This document shows, piece after piece, positions 32,700 through 41,093 of a stretch of 53,046 bases of DNA. A program made the position numbers and the translations under genes. The stretch is from positions 1-53,046 of the IMG/VR virus record IMGVR_UViG_3300008339_008255. One strand, given 5' to 3'. Position 1 is the first letter of the stretch; every line of letters begins with the position of its first letter. The notes beneath the pieces are model-generated. The model did no database searches. It worked only from the letters and a program-made list of their open reading frames with translations, and had not been told where the DNA came from. This DNA is from a virus.

Positions 32700-35600
32700 T
32701 TACTTTTTGTTTATCTGTTCACGTAAAGTGTCTATTTCTTGTTTTAATTCTTTAATAGACTCTACTAATATACTAACTACATTTGAATAAGCTACAGATT
32801 TTATTCCATTTGTTTCGCTTACTAATTCTGGTAGTACTTGTTCTACTTCTTGAGCTATCAAACCTATCTCATGTTTATTTGTACCTATTCTATCATATTC
32901 AACACCTCTTAATTGTAATGTTTTTTCTAAAGCATTTGGTATTGTTTGAATGTTGGTTTTTAAGCTAGCGTCTGAGTTTTGTGTTAATGTACCTGCGATG
33001 GTCATATTACCTGTATCATCAAGTGACATAATAACTTGAGTGTATGCATTATTTATCACTTCCCATGAACCATTACCATCAATTCTAAAGTATTTTTTAG
33101 GATTACTTCCACCACCTGTGTTATCAACATATAAAAAGTCTAAATAATTAGCACCACCTTTTGTGTTACTACCACGTATAAAAAGTGGAACATCACCGCC
33201 ATTTCCAGCGGCTGCTATATGAAGTCTTTCTGACGGTGAAGTTGTACCTATACCAACATTATTACTTGAATCAGCAAATAAAGTATTTGTTCCTACTAAA
33301 AATTGAGTAACGTTAGAACTAGATACAATTAATGAACCAGTTATAGTAGTATTACCATTAAAATTACTTGAACCACTTACACTAAAACTACCTGTTACTG
33401 TGTGAACATCACCTATCACATTACCTATTCTAACCCCAGTATTTAGTACTCGGAATTCAATATTAGAACCTGTGATAACAGTTAATGAACCAGTTATTAT
33501 AACACTACCGCTAACATCTAAATCGGCATTAGGTGTTACGGTACCTTTATTGACACTGATAAGACCTGTTTCCGTCATAAACATGTAAGTTTTACCAGTA
33601 GTGAGATTGTAGAATCTTAAGTCACCTAATGCATTTGTATAACCTTTTATAGTTGAACGAGCAAAAAGTACTAATTCTGTTGGATAAAGAAATGTATTAT
33701 AAGAATTAATACCAATTAAAGCGTTACTTGTAGGATTTTGTATTATTATTCTACCACCTGAAGACGTTGAACCATCTATTGTGATGTTAGCATTGTTTGG
33801 CATTACACTAACTAAACCATCATCTCTTACAGTGAATGAAGCACTAGCGTTACTATTTTCTATACGCAATGCATTTGTAGCACTTGTTGCTCCAGAACCT
33901 TTTACTAATAAAGAATTAGATGATGAGCCGGTTATTTGGGTATTGCCATTAACATGCAGTTTAGCATTTGGAGATGTTAAACCATCACCTATTACTAACC
34001 CAGTATCTGTTAAAAACATTCTTGTTACGGCTCCGGCTTGGAATCCTATAGCATTACTTGCACCTGAAAAACTAATTAAATTACCAAGACCACCAGCTGT
34101 GTTTCCTATACTAGATTCATTATTAGTAGACCTAATAAATATACTTCGTACACCCGCATAAAACTGAGCTACATCACCTACAGTTCCAGCTGGGTTTGAT
34201 GCAAAAACACTTTGGCCAATAACATTAAAACTACCACTTACATTAAAACTTCCCGTGGCTGTATGAGTATCTGTTGATGCGTTTCCTAATTTAACACCTG
34301 TGTTTGTAACTTGGAGTTCAACATTTGATCCAGTCATGACTGTTAATGAACCCGTTATTATAACACTACCACTAACATCTAAATTAGCATTTGGTGAGGT
34401 TTTATTTATACCAACATTACTTAATATATTAAATGTTGAATAATTTACTCTTCCGGTCCATCCGGACTCACCTATATTAAATATACCGCCGCCTGGGTAA
34501 CTACCGAAAAGAACACCTGCTAGGTCATATCGGTTATTATTCATATAAGCTGCTATTATGTAACTTGTTGTTAAATCATATGCATTTGATGCATTTGGTG
34601 TTATGTTAGTACCGATAGCAACTTTACCTACATCATTCACTATTAAACCACTACTACCGGCACTATTTTCTATACGTAATGCATTTGTAGCATTTGTTGT
34701 ACCACTACCTTTTACTAATAATGAGTTTGAGGCTGAGCCTGTTATAGTTAAATTACCATTAAAATTACTTGAACCACTCACACCTAAACTACCAGTTACT
34801 GTATGGGCATCACCTATTATGTTGCCTAGTCTAACACCTGTATTTAGTACTTGAAGTTCGATATTTGAACCGGTGATAACTGTAAGTGAACCAGTTATAA
34901 TTACATTTTGGTTTAATGGATTTACATATGATGCTGTTGGGGCGAATGATGAACTAATAGCATTTAAAACATAAGAGGCTGTAGTGGCAAATGAACTACT
35001 TAAAGCTTGAGTAGCGTATGAGGCTGTACCTAGTAAACTACCTGTTATATTAGGTATGTTAGTACTTCCTGTTACCTCAAAACTACCACTTACAATTGTT
35101 CTACCTATTAATGTTTGTGTATCATTAGTAGCATCACCAAGTTGATTTGAACCAGATGAATAAATTATTGAGGCTGATTCGTATGTTACATTTAAAAATG
35201 AAATTGAAGCAGTACCATTTAATGTTAAATTACCATTAAAAGTTAAATCTTGATTTAATGTATTTAAATATGATGCTGTTGAAGCAAATGAACTAGAAAC
35301 TGCATTTAAGACATAAGATGCTGTGTTTGCAAATGAGGCTGTTGTTGCAGTAGCTGCATTTCCTGAAATGGAAGCACTTATAAATGATTTATTTTCCCAT
35401 TTAAGAGCTGCATTATTGTATACTAATGCTTGCCCATCTGTAGGAGCTGATATATTAACATCAGATAAACCTGCTAATGTTGTTGTTACAGTAGAACCAC
35501 CTCCACCAGATCCTCCTACTTGTCTAAATAAACCTGATGGGTAAATTGTAAAAGTAGCAGCATTAGTAAAAACACCAGTACCATTAATTACAATTGCTCC

Positions 35601-36872
35601 TAAATAAATAGCATTAGCTGCTGTGTCAGGGGCTTCAATAAAAGATTCAAAAGCAATATTAGCTAAAGCTTCTGATTCTGATCCATAATAAGCATTACCG
35701 TAATAAACAACTATTGCTTTTATTGGTGAACTTGGAAAATAGAACACTCTTTGAATAGTCCAATTTTGATTAGCTGGGGCGGGTACTGCTGTTAATACAC
35801 CATTATTAGAATATCTAGTAGGGTCTATTGCGGCATATCCTGCTCCTGCATTTGTATCATATACCCAAGTAGACCCTGATTGGCGATATCTAAATATTTT
35901 AGATATATTAGTTCCTGTATCATTTACATAATAAGGTTCATTAGGATCATTAACATAATCAGCACCAGGAGAGTAAGCTGTACCACTTCCTACTACTAAA
36001 CTACCTGTACTTGAACCACTAGGAGATAGTGTAAAACCAGAAAGTTTTAAAGGTCCAAATGCTCTATTAAATATATTTTGTGCTTGTATAAAACCATAGG
36101 CTGTTGATGGTTGTGTTTTAACAGCATTAATACTAGTTTGATTTTGAAATAATACATTACCAATATTAATTATTGTATTAAATTGACTATTAGTAAAAGG
36201 ATCTGCTTGAGCAAAGATGTTATTTGTTGAATCTATACCAACAAAACATTGTTGGTGTGATGCTGTAAAAGCATTAATACTAGCTGATAAGTTAGACCAT
36301 TCTAGATATTGTATTGTTGGATAAGGATCATCACTTAAAGAAGCATTTAAATCCACAATAATACCACTACCACTACTTACTTGATAAACAGTAGATGATT
36401 GGGATGTGATTACACCTCCATGTAATAAGCCAGTATATAAGGTACCTTCTATCCAACGTAAACGAGTTACATTATTGTATCCTTTACTATTTTGAGAAAA
36501 ATATAAGTCTTGAGTAGATCCACTTACATAAATGTAAGAGGCTGATATGGTTGTATCTAAATTAGTTGATACAGGATTAAATCTTATATATCCATCATGA
36601 GTTACATTACCATAAACCTGAACTGTTGGAACTGTGGTTGAACCTGATATAATGATACTACCTGATAATGTAGTATTACCTAATAAATTATTACTACCTA
36701 TTTGGGTAGTAGAACCTGATATGTTTAAGCTACCAGTTAATGAAGTATTTCCTATTAATGTATTTGAACCGGTTGTTACTAAAGAACCTGTTATTACAAC
36801 ACCATTTGATGATGTTAATGAATTTAAAATAGCATTAGAGCCACTTACTATGACTTTTTTCCAATTTGGCAT
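32700..36872 (-). CDS. 1390-aa tail fibre with C-terminal S74 self-cleaving chaperone
   Basis: A very long fibre. The N-terminus MPNWKKVIVSGSNAILNSL is shared with the 37426 fibre gene, suggesting a common attachment module. The shaft is built of ITGSLTV-type beta repeats, including three copies of a block of about 35 residues. The C-terminal 100 residues (SDASLKTNIQTIPNALEKTL, then LIAQEVEQVLPELV) are a peptidase S74 intramolecular chaperone, which trimerises the fibre and is then cut off by its serine. A segment at about 150-450 (TRLRWIEGTLYTGLLHGGVI) looks like a globular mid-domain. It is probably the main host-recognition fibre. Confidence 0.88.
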   Translation of the reverse strand: MPNWKKVIVSGSNAILNSLTSSNGVVITGSLVTTGSNTLIGNTSLTGSLNISGSTTQIGSNNLLGNTTLSGSIIISGSTTVPTVQVYGNVTHDGYIRFNPVSTNLDTTISASYIYVSGSTQDLYFSQNSKGYNNVTRLRWIEGTLYTGLLHGGVITSQSSTVYQVSSGSGIIVDLNASLSDDPYPTIQYLEWSNLSASINAFTASHQQCFVGIDSTNNIFAQADPFTNSQFNTIINIGNVLFQNQTSINAVKTQPSTAYGFIQAQNIFNRAFGPLKLSGFTLSPSGSSTGSLVVGSGTAYSPGADYVNDPNEPYYVNDTGTNISKIFRYRQSGSTWVYDTNAGAGYAAIDPTRYSNNGVLTAVPAPANQNWTIQRVFYFPSSPIKAIVVYYGNAYYGSESEALANIAFESFIEAPDTAANAIYLGAIVINGTGVFTNAATFTIYPSGLFRQVGGSGGGGSTVTTTLAGLSDVNISAPTDGQALVYNNAALKWENKSFISASISGNAATATTASFANTASYVLNAVSSSFASTASYLNTLNQDLTFNGNLTLNGTASISFLNVTYESASIIYSSGSNQLGDATNDTQTLIGRTIVSGSFEVTGSTNIPNITGSLLGTASYATQALSSSFATTASYVLNAISSSFAPTASYVNPLNQNVIITGSLTVITGSNIELQVLNTGVRLGNIIGDAHTVTGSLGVSGSSNFNGNLTITGSASNSLLVKGSGTTNATNALRIENSAGSSGLIVNDVGKVAIGTNITPNASNAYDLTTSYIIAAYMNNNRYDLAGVLFGSYPGGGIFNIGESGWTGRVNYSTFNILSNVGINKTSPNANLDVSGSVIITGSLTVMTGSNVELQVTNTGVKLGNASTDTHTATGSFNVSGSFNVIGQSVFASNPAGTVGDVAQFYAGVRSIFIRSTNNESSIGNTAGGLGNLISFSGASNAIGFQAGAVTRMFLTDTGLVIGDGLTSPNAKLHVNGNTQITGSSSNSLLVKGSGATSATNALRIENSNASASFTVRDDGLVSVMPNNANITIDGSTSSGGRIIIQNPTSNALIGINSYNTFLYPTELVLFARSTIKGYTNALGDLRFYNLTTGKTYMFMTETGLISVNKGTVTPNADLDVSGSVIITGSLTVITGSNIEFRVLNTGVRIGNVIGDVHTVTGSFSVSGSSNFNGNTTITGSLIVSSSNVTQFLVGTNTLFADSSNNVGIGTTSPSERLHIAAAGNGGDVPLFIRGSNTKGGANYLDFLYVDNTGGGSNPKKYFRIDGNGSWEVINNAYTQVIMSLDDTGNMTIAGTLTQNSDASLKTNIQTIPNALEKTLQLRGVEYDRIGTNKHEIGLIAQEVEQVLPELVSETNGIKSVAYSNVVSILVESIKELKQEIDTLREQINKK
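33390..34870 (-). repeat. Three internal repeats in the large fibre gene
   Basis: Blocks encoding SLTVITGSNIEFRVLNTGVR, SLTVMTGSNVELQVTNTGVK and SLTVITGSNIELQVLNTGVR, each followed by a GN...HT.TGS ending, occur near 33390-33490, 34255-34345 and 34795-34890. The DNA is diverged but alignable, consistent with old tandem duplication of a shaft unit. Confidence 0.75.
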
Positions 36873-36955
36873 ATTATTATATAATTAAACCATGGTTAGA
36901 TACACACACTTATGCCGTGCATGAGCCTACTTCCCTACATGGGCCAATGGTCTAG

Positions 36956-36965
36956 TATAAATATC
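36956..36965 (-). promoter_or_regulatory. AT box before the large fibre gene
   Basis: The minus strand reads GATATTTATA 83 bases before the ATG at 36872. The leader between them (36873-36955) contains GCCCATGTAGGGAAGTAGGC, which can fold, so the leader may be regulatory. This is the longest leader among genes with the box. Confidence 0.4.
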
Positions 36966-36970
36966 AGAAA

Positions 36971-37192
36971 TTACTTCTTAGGTGATGTTTTAGCTATAGT
37001 TTCAGATAATGCTAACATCTTTTTTTGTTCTTCTTCCTGAATCATTTTTTTGATTTCAGAGAGTTCATGTTCAATTTTTGATTGAAGTGATGCTAAAAAT
37101 TTAGCGTCTTTACCCTGAATTGTCACTGTCTCTAAAGATTGACGAATAAAATTTAACTCATTGTGAGTTAAATCAATTGAAAATATATCCAT
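36971..37192 (-). CDS. Small coiled-coil protein
   Basis: A 73-aa protein. FSIDLTHNELNFIRQSLETV opens a helical, charged protein ending in a Lys-rich tail (KTSPKK). No domain is recognised. It resembles the preceding small gene in style (LNSKELEVLLTLIKRS versus LTHNELNFIRQSLETV), so the two may be distant duplicates. Confidence 0.55.
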   Translation of the reverse strand: MDIFSIDLTHNELNFIRQSLETVTIQGKDAKFLASLQSKIEHELSEIKKMIQEEEQKKMLALSETIAKTSPKK

Positions 37193-37198
37193 AACTTA

Positions 37199-37408
37199 TT
37201 ATTTTGTTTGTTCTAAATATTGATTTTGTAGTTTAACTACCATAGTGTAAATAGCCTCTACGTCTTCTCCAAGGAAACTTGATCTCTTTATTAAAGTTAA
37301 TAACACCTCTAACTCCTTAGAATTTAATTGATTTGGAGTTTGTTTAGTTTGTGTTAGTTTAACCTGAGTAGAGTTAACTCCTTCAATATGATTAGCTGTA
37401 AAACTCAT
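37199..37408 (-). CDS. Small helical protein
   Basis: A 69-aa protein beginning MSFTANHIEGVNSTQVKLTQ, then a helical SKELEVLLTLIKRSSFLGED segment. ATG 37408 is chosen; an upstream TTG at 37441 would extend it by 11 residues and overlap the fibre gene. Function unknown. Confidence 0.5.
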   Translation of the reverse strand: MSFTANHIEGVNSTQVKLTQTKQTPNQLNSKELEVLLTLIKRSSFLGEDVEAIYTMVVKLQNQYLEQTK

Positions 37409-37425
37409 AACTGATTTAAAAAATT

Positions 37426-38157
37426 TTATGAATAAATCCAAATATTTTCGTCTGTACCTATAAATATATTACCTCCTACTTGGTATCTTGCTGGTGCTGC
37501 TGTTGGTGATGTGCCTGCACCTATAACAGCTGCAGCTACAAAAGCATCAGGAGTAAAAGAACTATTAGCACCATTAAATGAACTAGTAAATGCCCATCTT
37601 GTAGTACCACTATCAAATGCAAATAACTCACCTACATTTTGAGTACCTTGTTGAACTACAATACCACCATCACCAGTTGTATTTGAACCAGAGGCTAATA
37701 ATACAAATCTATCTGCTACTTCTAAGTTAGTAGTGTTTTGAAATGATGCTGTACCTTGTACTGTTAAATTATTTGTAATAACAGCATTACCTGTGACTGT
37801 TAATAAAGTACCATCAAATGTTAAATTAGATTCACCATTAATAGTACCACCACCAGTTGCTGTTATTATTCTATTATCAACATTATTAGTAATAGCATTT
37901 GTTAAATTATTAACAGATGAAGCATATGAAGCTGAAGTACTATTTAAAGCATATGATGCACTAGTAGCATTTAAGGCATATGATGCTGAGGTACTATTTA
38001 GAGCATATGATGCACTAGTAGCATTTAGAGCGTAGGATGAACTTAAACCTTGAGAAGCATATGATGCTGTACCTGATAAGTTTCCTAAAAATGATGAAGT
38101 AACTGATAATAATTCCGCATTACTACCTGATACTATGACTTTTTTCCATGTTGCCAT
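37426..38157 (-). CDS. Short fibre protein with shared attachment module
   Basis: A 243-aa fibre. The N-terminus MATWKKVIVSGSNAELLSVT is nearly identical to that of the 1390-aa fibre. Residues about 30-85 are repeats of the type SASYALNSTSASYALNATSA. The C-terminal part contains NLEVADRFVLLASGSNTTGD, a pattern often found in phage fibre or chaperone-like proteins. It may share a virion attachment site with the longer fibre or act as its adapter. Confidence 0.75.
   Translation of the reverse strand: MATWKKVIVSGSNAELLSVTSSFLGNLSGTASYASQGLSSSYALNATSASYALNSTSASYALNATSASYALNSTSASYASSVNNLTNAITNNVDNRIITATGGGTINGESNLTFDGTLLTVTGNAVITNNLTVQGTASFQNTTNLEVADRFVLLASGSNTTGDGGIVVQQGTQNVGELFAFDSGTTRWAFTSSFNGANSSFTPDAFVAAAVIGAGTSPTAAPARYQVGGNIFIGTDENIWIYS
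37915..38060 (-). repeat. Tandem SASYALN repeats in the short fibre gene
   Basis: Direct repeats of about 42 bases (gcatatgatgctgaggtact core on the plus strand), five copies in phase with the fibre frame. They are related to the repeats in the 7022 and 32700 fibre genes. Confidence 0.75.
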
Positions 38158-38179
38158 TATATATTACTTTAATGTTTGT

Positions 38180-38189
38180 TATAAATATG
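38180..38189 (-). promoter_or_regulatory. AT box before the short fibre gene
   Basis: The minus strand reads CATATTTATA 22 bases before the ATG at 38157. Confidence 0.4.
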
Positions 38190-38190
38190 T

Positions 38191-38574
38191 TTAATTTTCT
38201 AATCCTACATAAAAAGATGAAGAAGTAAAGTATATGCTTCCAGCTACTGTTGAACCTGTTAATGGAGCTGATTGAGTGGCAAAATATACTATACTTTCAC
38301 TAACTTTAAATGTTGTTTGACCTGTATTATTTTTAATTAAGAATATGTTATTAGTAATAGTAGTAGTGTCTGAAGTTATAGATATTAATTCAGCACTAGC
38401 TGACTTAACTAAAAATAAATTACCAATGGGACTTACACTAGCAGTTACACTACCTGATGTTATTTCATTTCCTTTTACTGTTAAATTAGTTAAACCACTA
38501 CCATCGCCAAAAAATGACCCACTAAATGAACCGGATAACGGATATTGTATTTGTTTACTGGTAATTAATGCCAT
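38191..38574 (-). CDS. Short fibre/structural protein
   Basis: A 127-aa beta-type protein beginning MALITSKQIQYPLSGSFSGS, then GDGSGLTNLTVKGNEITSGS; the GDGSGLTNL motif is common in phage fibre shafts. It shares one base with the stop of the gp15-like gene, so it is translated with it. Role probably fibre part or connector. Confidence 0.65.
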   Translation of the reverse strand: MALITSKQIQYPLSGSFSGSFFGDGSGLTNLTVKGNEITSGSVTASVSPIGNLFLVKSASAELISITSDTTTITNNIFLIKNNTGQTTFKVSESIVYFATQSAPLTGSTVAGSIYFTSSSFYVGLEN

Positions 38575-39842
38575 TATGTGAATTTTCCTATTGCTACTAC
38601 TTCGTCTGTTAAATTTAATGAATAACCTATAGATGATGTATTGAAAGTTGTCACTACATTTCCTCCACTTTCTAATAAAGATACAGCAGAAGAAGGAACG
38701 TATTGGCCGTTAATATAAAACACAAAGTTACTTACTGTTGTAGCTGGTAAACTTGATCCTGCTGGTGGTTGTAATATAGATGCACTAGTAAATGTAGCGA
38801 TATTAGGAACTGTTACAGAACCTGCTATTTTAGTAATATTGGTATTAATATATTCTAAATCAGCATTACTTGCTCCTGTGCTTGTTACATTAGTTACATT
38901 AATTCCTCCTCCTATAAATGAAGTTGCACCTGTAGCATTTTTAGCTGCTGGTTTATTTGCAAATTTCATTTCATCTATATTTGTTGTTGTTCCTGCTCCG
39001 TCTATTACTTCTAAATTAAAAACCACTTGAGATGTTGTATAAAATTTACTACGAGCTACTGCTAAATCTTTATTTACTGTATCAGGAATGATATATCCAT
39101 TTAAAACAAGATTAAAAGTAGAGCGAGCCGCTCTATCTTCTCCTTGTTCTAATAAAGTAGTTGTAGTAAATGAATCTATTCTGGCTTTGAATTTCCATCT
39201 GTTTGGATCACCCCAATATGAATCAGAAGCAAATTCAATTGCTTCTACTAACTTATTGTTTTGTTCAACATAATCTGTAAATACAACACATGAATATGTT
39301 AAAGTAACATAATCAGGTACAGCACTCATGTAATACTGTTCTGAGGGTATTCTATTATTTATAACAGAGAATCTATCATATGCATTTCTGATATTGTACT
39401 TTGTACCTATAACTTGATATAAATGAGCTCTATTGCCGTCTAATTTATTTCCTAATGTTCTATTTTTTTCAACATTTTCACGTTTGAACATTATAAGAGG
39501 AGCTAATCCTTTTCCGTTAGCATCACGATAGAAACCATCTGCTTGAACTGATTTCCAACGTTCTGGAGAGCCATAAATTACAGGAACTGTTATTTGTTGT
39601 CCGTTTTGTATTACAGATGGTTTTATAACACTTTCAAAATAATATAATACAGCATAATCTAAATCTTCTAGTCCTATACTTACGTCTTTAACAGTGTCTC
39701 CTTTAAACGAAATATCTTTACCTCTATTTTTAGAAAATACAGTATTACTAACAGGTTTTCCTTGATCTTTTAAATAAGGAATAACTTGTTCTTGACTAAT
39801 TTCAGCTGCATTTTTAGGTATAGGTTTAAGAGATCTAGCCAT
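38574..39842 (-). CDS. gp15-like tail sheath stabiliser / tail terminator
   Basis: A 422-aa protein whose first 280 residues follow T4 gp15: IQNGQQITVPVIYGSPERWK aligns with the gp15 segment IRVPITYASKEHF, YVTLTYSCVVFTDYVEQNNK with the MIYELSIFTRYEDDMFQ region, and STFNLVLNGYIIPDTVNKD with SLTFEVNGWMYPP. gp15 caps the finished tail and binds the neck. The extra C-terminal 130 residues (ATGATSFIGGGINVTNVTST and on) are fibre-like and absent from T4 gp15, perhaps an added decoration domain. It follows the gp13/gp14-like genes in the right order. Confidence 0.78.
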   Translation of the reverse strand: MARSLKPIPKNAAEISQEQVIPYLKDQGKPVSNTVFSKNRGKDISFKGDTVKDVSIGLEDLDYAVLYYFESVIKPSVIQNGQQITVPVIYGSPERWKSVQADGFYRDANGKGLAPLIMFKRENVEKNRTLGNKLDGNRAHLYQVIGTKYNIRNAYDRFSVINNRIPSEQYYMSAVPDYVTLTYSCVVFTDYVEQNNKLVEAIEFASDSYWGDPNRWKFKARIDSFTTTTLLEQGEDRAARSTFNLVLNGYIIPDTVNKDLAVARSKFYTTSQVVFNLEVIDGAGTTTNIDEMKFANKPAAKNATGATSFIGGGINVTNVTSTGASNADLEYINTNITKIAGSVTVPNIATFTSASILQPPAGSSLPATTVSNFVFYINGQYVPSSAVSLLESGGNVVTTFNTSSIGYSLNLTDEVVAIGKFT

Positions 39843-40204
39843 TACTGTTGTTTTCTTTGTAATTCTAACATTTTATCTAATGCTAATATCATTTGGGCGG
39901 CTTTATATAAATAACTATTAGCGTCTTTAGCTACTTTAGCTATATCTTCATTAGTAGAATATTTAAATGCCTGTACTTCTCTTCTGTATTTTAAAACATT
40001 TCTTCGTATTTCATCAAATTTAGGAAGTGCTTCAAACTCTTGTGTATAAGCGCCGGTTTCAGGATCCATAGAAGTTTTTATACTTTTATATCCTCTTTCA
40101 AAAGCCTCATCACCTTTTTTAGGTTTAAAAGCAGCTACTTTTTCACCACTTTTCCCAGTTACAGGGATTTCAGCTTCATTTAATATATCTAATAATTTAA
40201 TCAT
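39842..40204 (-). CDS. Small protein with amphipathic N-terminus, neck region
   Basis: A 120-aa helical protein. ATG 40204 (MIKLLDILNEAEIPVTGKSG) is chosen because an earlier in-frame Met at 40285 lies inside the gp14-like gene, and an AT box ends 3 bases before 40204. The N-terminus ends in LNE, a possible prohead-protease site of the T4 L/I-x-E type. The rest is charged with no known domain. It may be an internal head or neck protein. Confidence 0.6.
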   Translation of the reverse strand: MIKLLDILNEAEIPVTGKSGEKVAAFKPKKGDEAFERGYKSIKTSMDPETGAYTQEFEALPKFDEIRRNVLKYRREVQAFKYSTNEDIAKVAKDANSYLYKAAQMILALDKMLELQRKQQ

Positions 40205-40207
40205 GTT

Positions 40208-40217
40208 AATAAATATT
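40208..40217 (-). promoter_or_regulatory. AT box 3 bases before the 40204 start
   Basis: The minus strand reads AATATTTATTAACATG. The box is only 3 bases from the start codon and overlaps the last base pair of the gp14-like stop region, leaving no room for a leader. Confidence 0.45.
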
Positions 40218-40752
40218 ATAATCTTGTTTGAGTTATACCTAATATTTCTGGTCTCATATAATGGCATGTTACTATGATCGACCATGATGAACCAAAATTA
40301 TCTGTGTTAGTTGAATAAGAATAGTTATAATCCTTACCTACAACTAACTGATTTTCGTTTACATTGTCTACTTCATAGTAATCGTTATTCCATAAAACAA
40401 CATCTCCTATCTCAGGTACTATGTTATATGTAAAGCCTCTAGCATCTGGGCCAAGTTCGGTGCTTAAGTCAATACCTGCGAGATCATCGCGTAAAAAGCG
40501 GCAAGTAATATTACGATTTATATCAGGTCCAAAATCATCTGTTGTTGAGATAGTATCTCCGCGTTCAATTAAACAATTTAATAATACCGGGTCATTATAT
40601 GTCTTTTTAGGAGCCTCACCATACATGTTAGGTAAAGAACGATCCAATACTATTTTATAATATCCTACCTTTTGCTCAATGATATCATTGAGTAATTCTC
40701 TATTTATATGTCTAAATAGACTTATATCCCTATTTGCTCCAAATAAACTCAT
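40216..40752 (-). CDS. gp14-like neck protein
   Basis: A 178-aa protein. FRHINRELLNDIIEQKVGYY near residues 13-32 fits the gp14 start (HYKNSQ...LVAESIQM...YYVP pattern), and VPEIGDVVLWNNDYYEVDNV (112-131) fits the T4 gp14 segment [20 protein letters not shown]. It would form part of the head-completion neck. Shorter than T4 gp14 (256 aa). Moderate call, strengthened by gp13-like and gp15-like neighbours in the same order as T4. Confidence 0.68.
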   Translation of the reverse strand: MSLFGANRDISLFRHINRELLNDIIEQKVGYYKIVLDRSLPNMYGEAPKKTYNDPVLLNCLIERGDTISTTDDFGPDINRNITCRFLRDDLAGIDLSTELGPDARGFTYNIVPEIGDVVLWNNDYYEVDNVNENQLVVGKDYNYSYSTNTDNFGSSWSIIVTCHYMRPEILGITQTRL

Positions 40753-41090
40753 TATAGGGTAGTTATTTTTTCTAAAGTTTTAAACCTAGGCATAAATTTT
40801 AATAATCCTGGAATTTTTTGGGTCGCTAAGGCTCTTCTTTTAATTTCTGCTATTGATTCTTTTGGATCTTTTCTCACAATATATTTCATATGCAGTAAAG
40901 CATATTCAGTTTGATCTGTAATTAAAGTATTTAGATAAGTATTTTGTTCTACTTTAACAACAACAACTCCATCTATACCTCTAATTTCATTATAGATATC
41001 TACTTTATTTGCTTGTCTTTCTACTTTAATCATTACTTCTATTTCATATATAGAAAGTACTTCAAGTAATAAATTTTGTAATTTTACCAT
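40752..41090 (-). CDS. Hypothetical protein between neck genes
   Basis: A 112-aa protein. MVKLQNLLLEVLSIYEIEVM is amphipathic, with an LLE near residue 10. The remainder (VEQNTYLNTLITDQTEYALL, then HMKYIVRKDPKESIAE) looks like a small alpha/beta ferredoxin-like fold. It overlaps neither neighbour by more than one base. Function unknown; a neck or head-closure part by position. Confidence 0.58.
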   Translation of the reverse strand: MVKLQNLLLEVLSIYEIEVMIKVERQANKVDIYNEIRGIDGVVVVKVEQNTYLNTLITDQTEYALLHMKYIVRKDPKESIAEIKRRALATQKIPGLLKFMPRFKTLEKITTL

Positions 41091-41093
41091 AGC

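Noticed and set aside
35323-35544. Plus-strand ORFs inside the large fibre gene
   Set aside because: Several antisense frames of 70-130 codons occur only because of the biased fibre codons.
36873-36955. Possible small RNA in the long leader of the large fibre gene
   Set aside because: Only a weak hairpin and no promoter or terminator of its own; described as a leader instead.
37915-38060. CRISPR-like regularly spaced repeats
   Set aside because: Repeats are in phase with a fibre reading frame, with no spacers of unrelated sequence and no cas genes.
40205-40285. Longer start for the 120-aa gene at 40285
   Set aside because: It would overlap the gp14-like gene by 70 bases, while the 40204 ATG has its own AT box.
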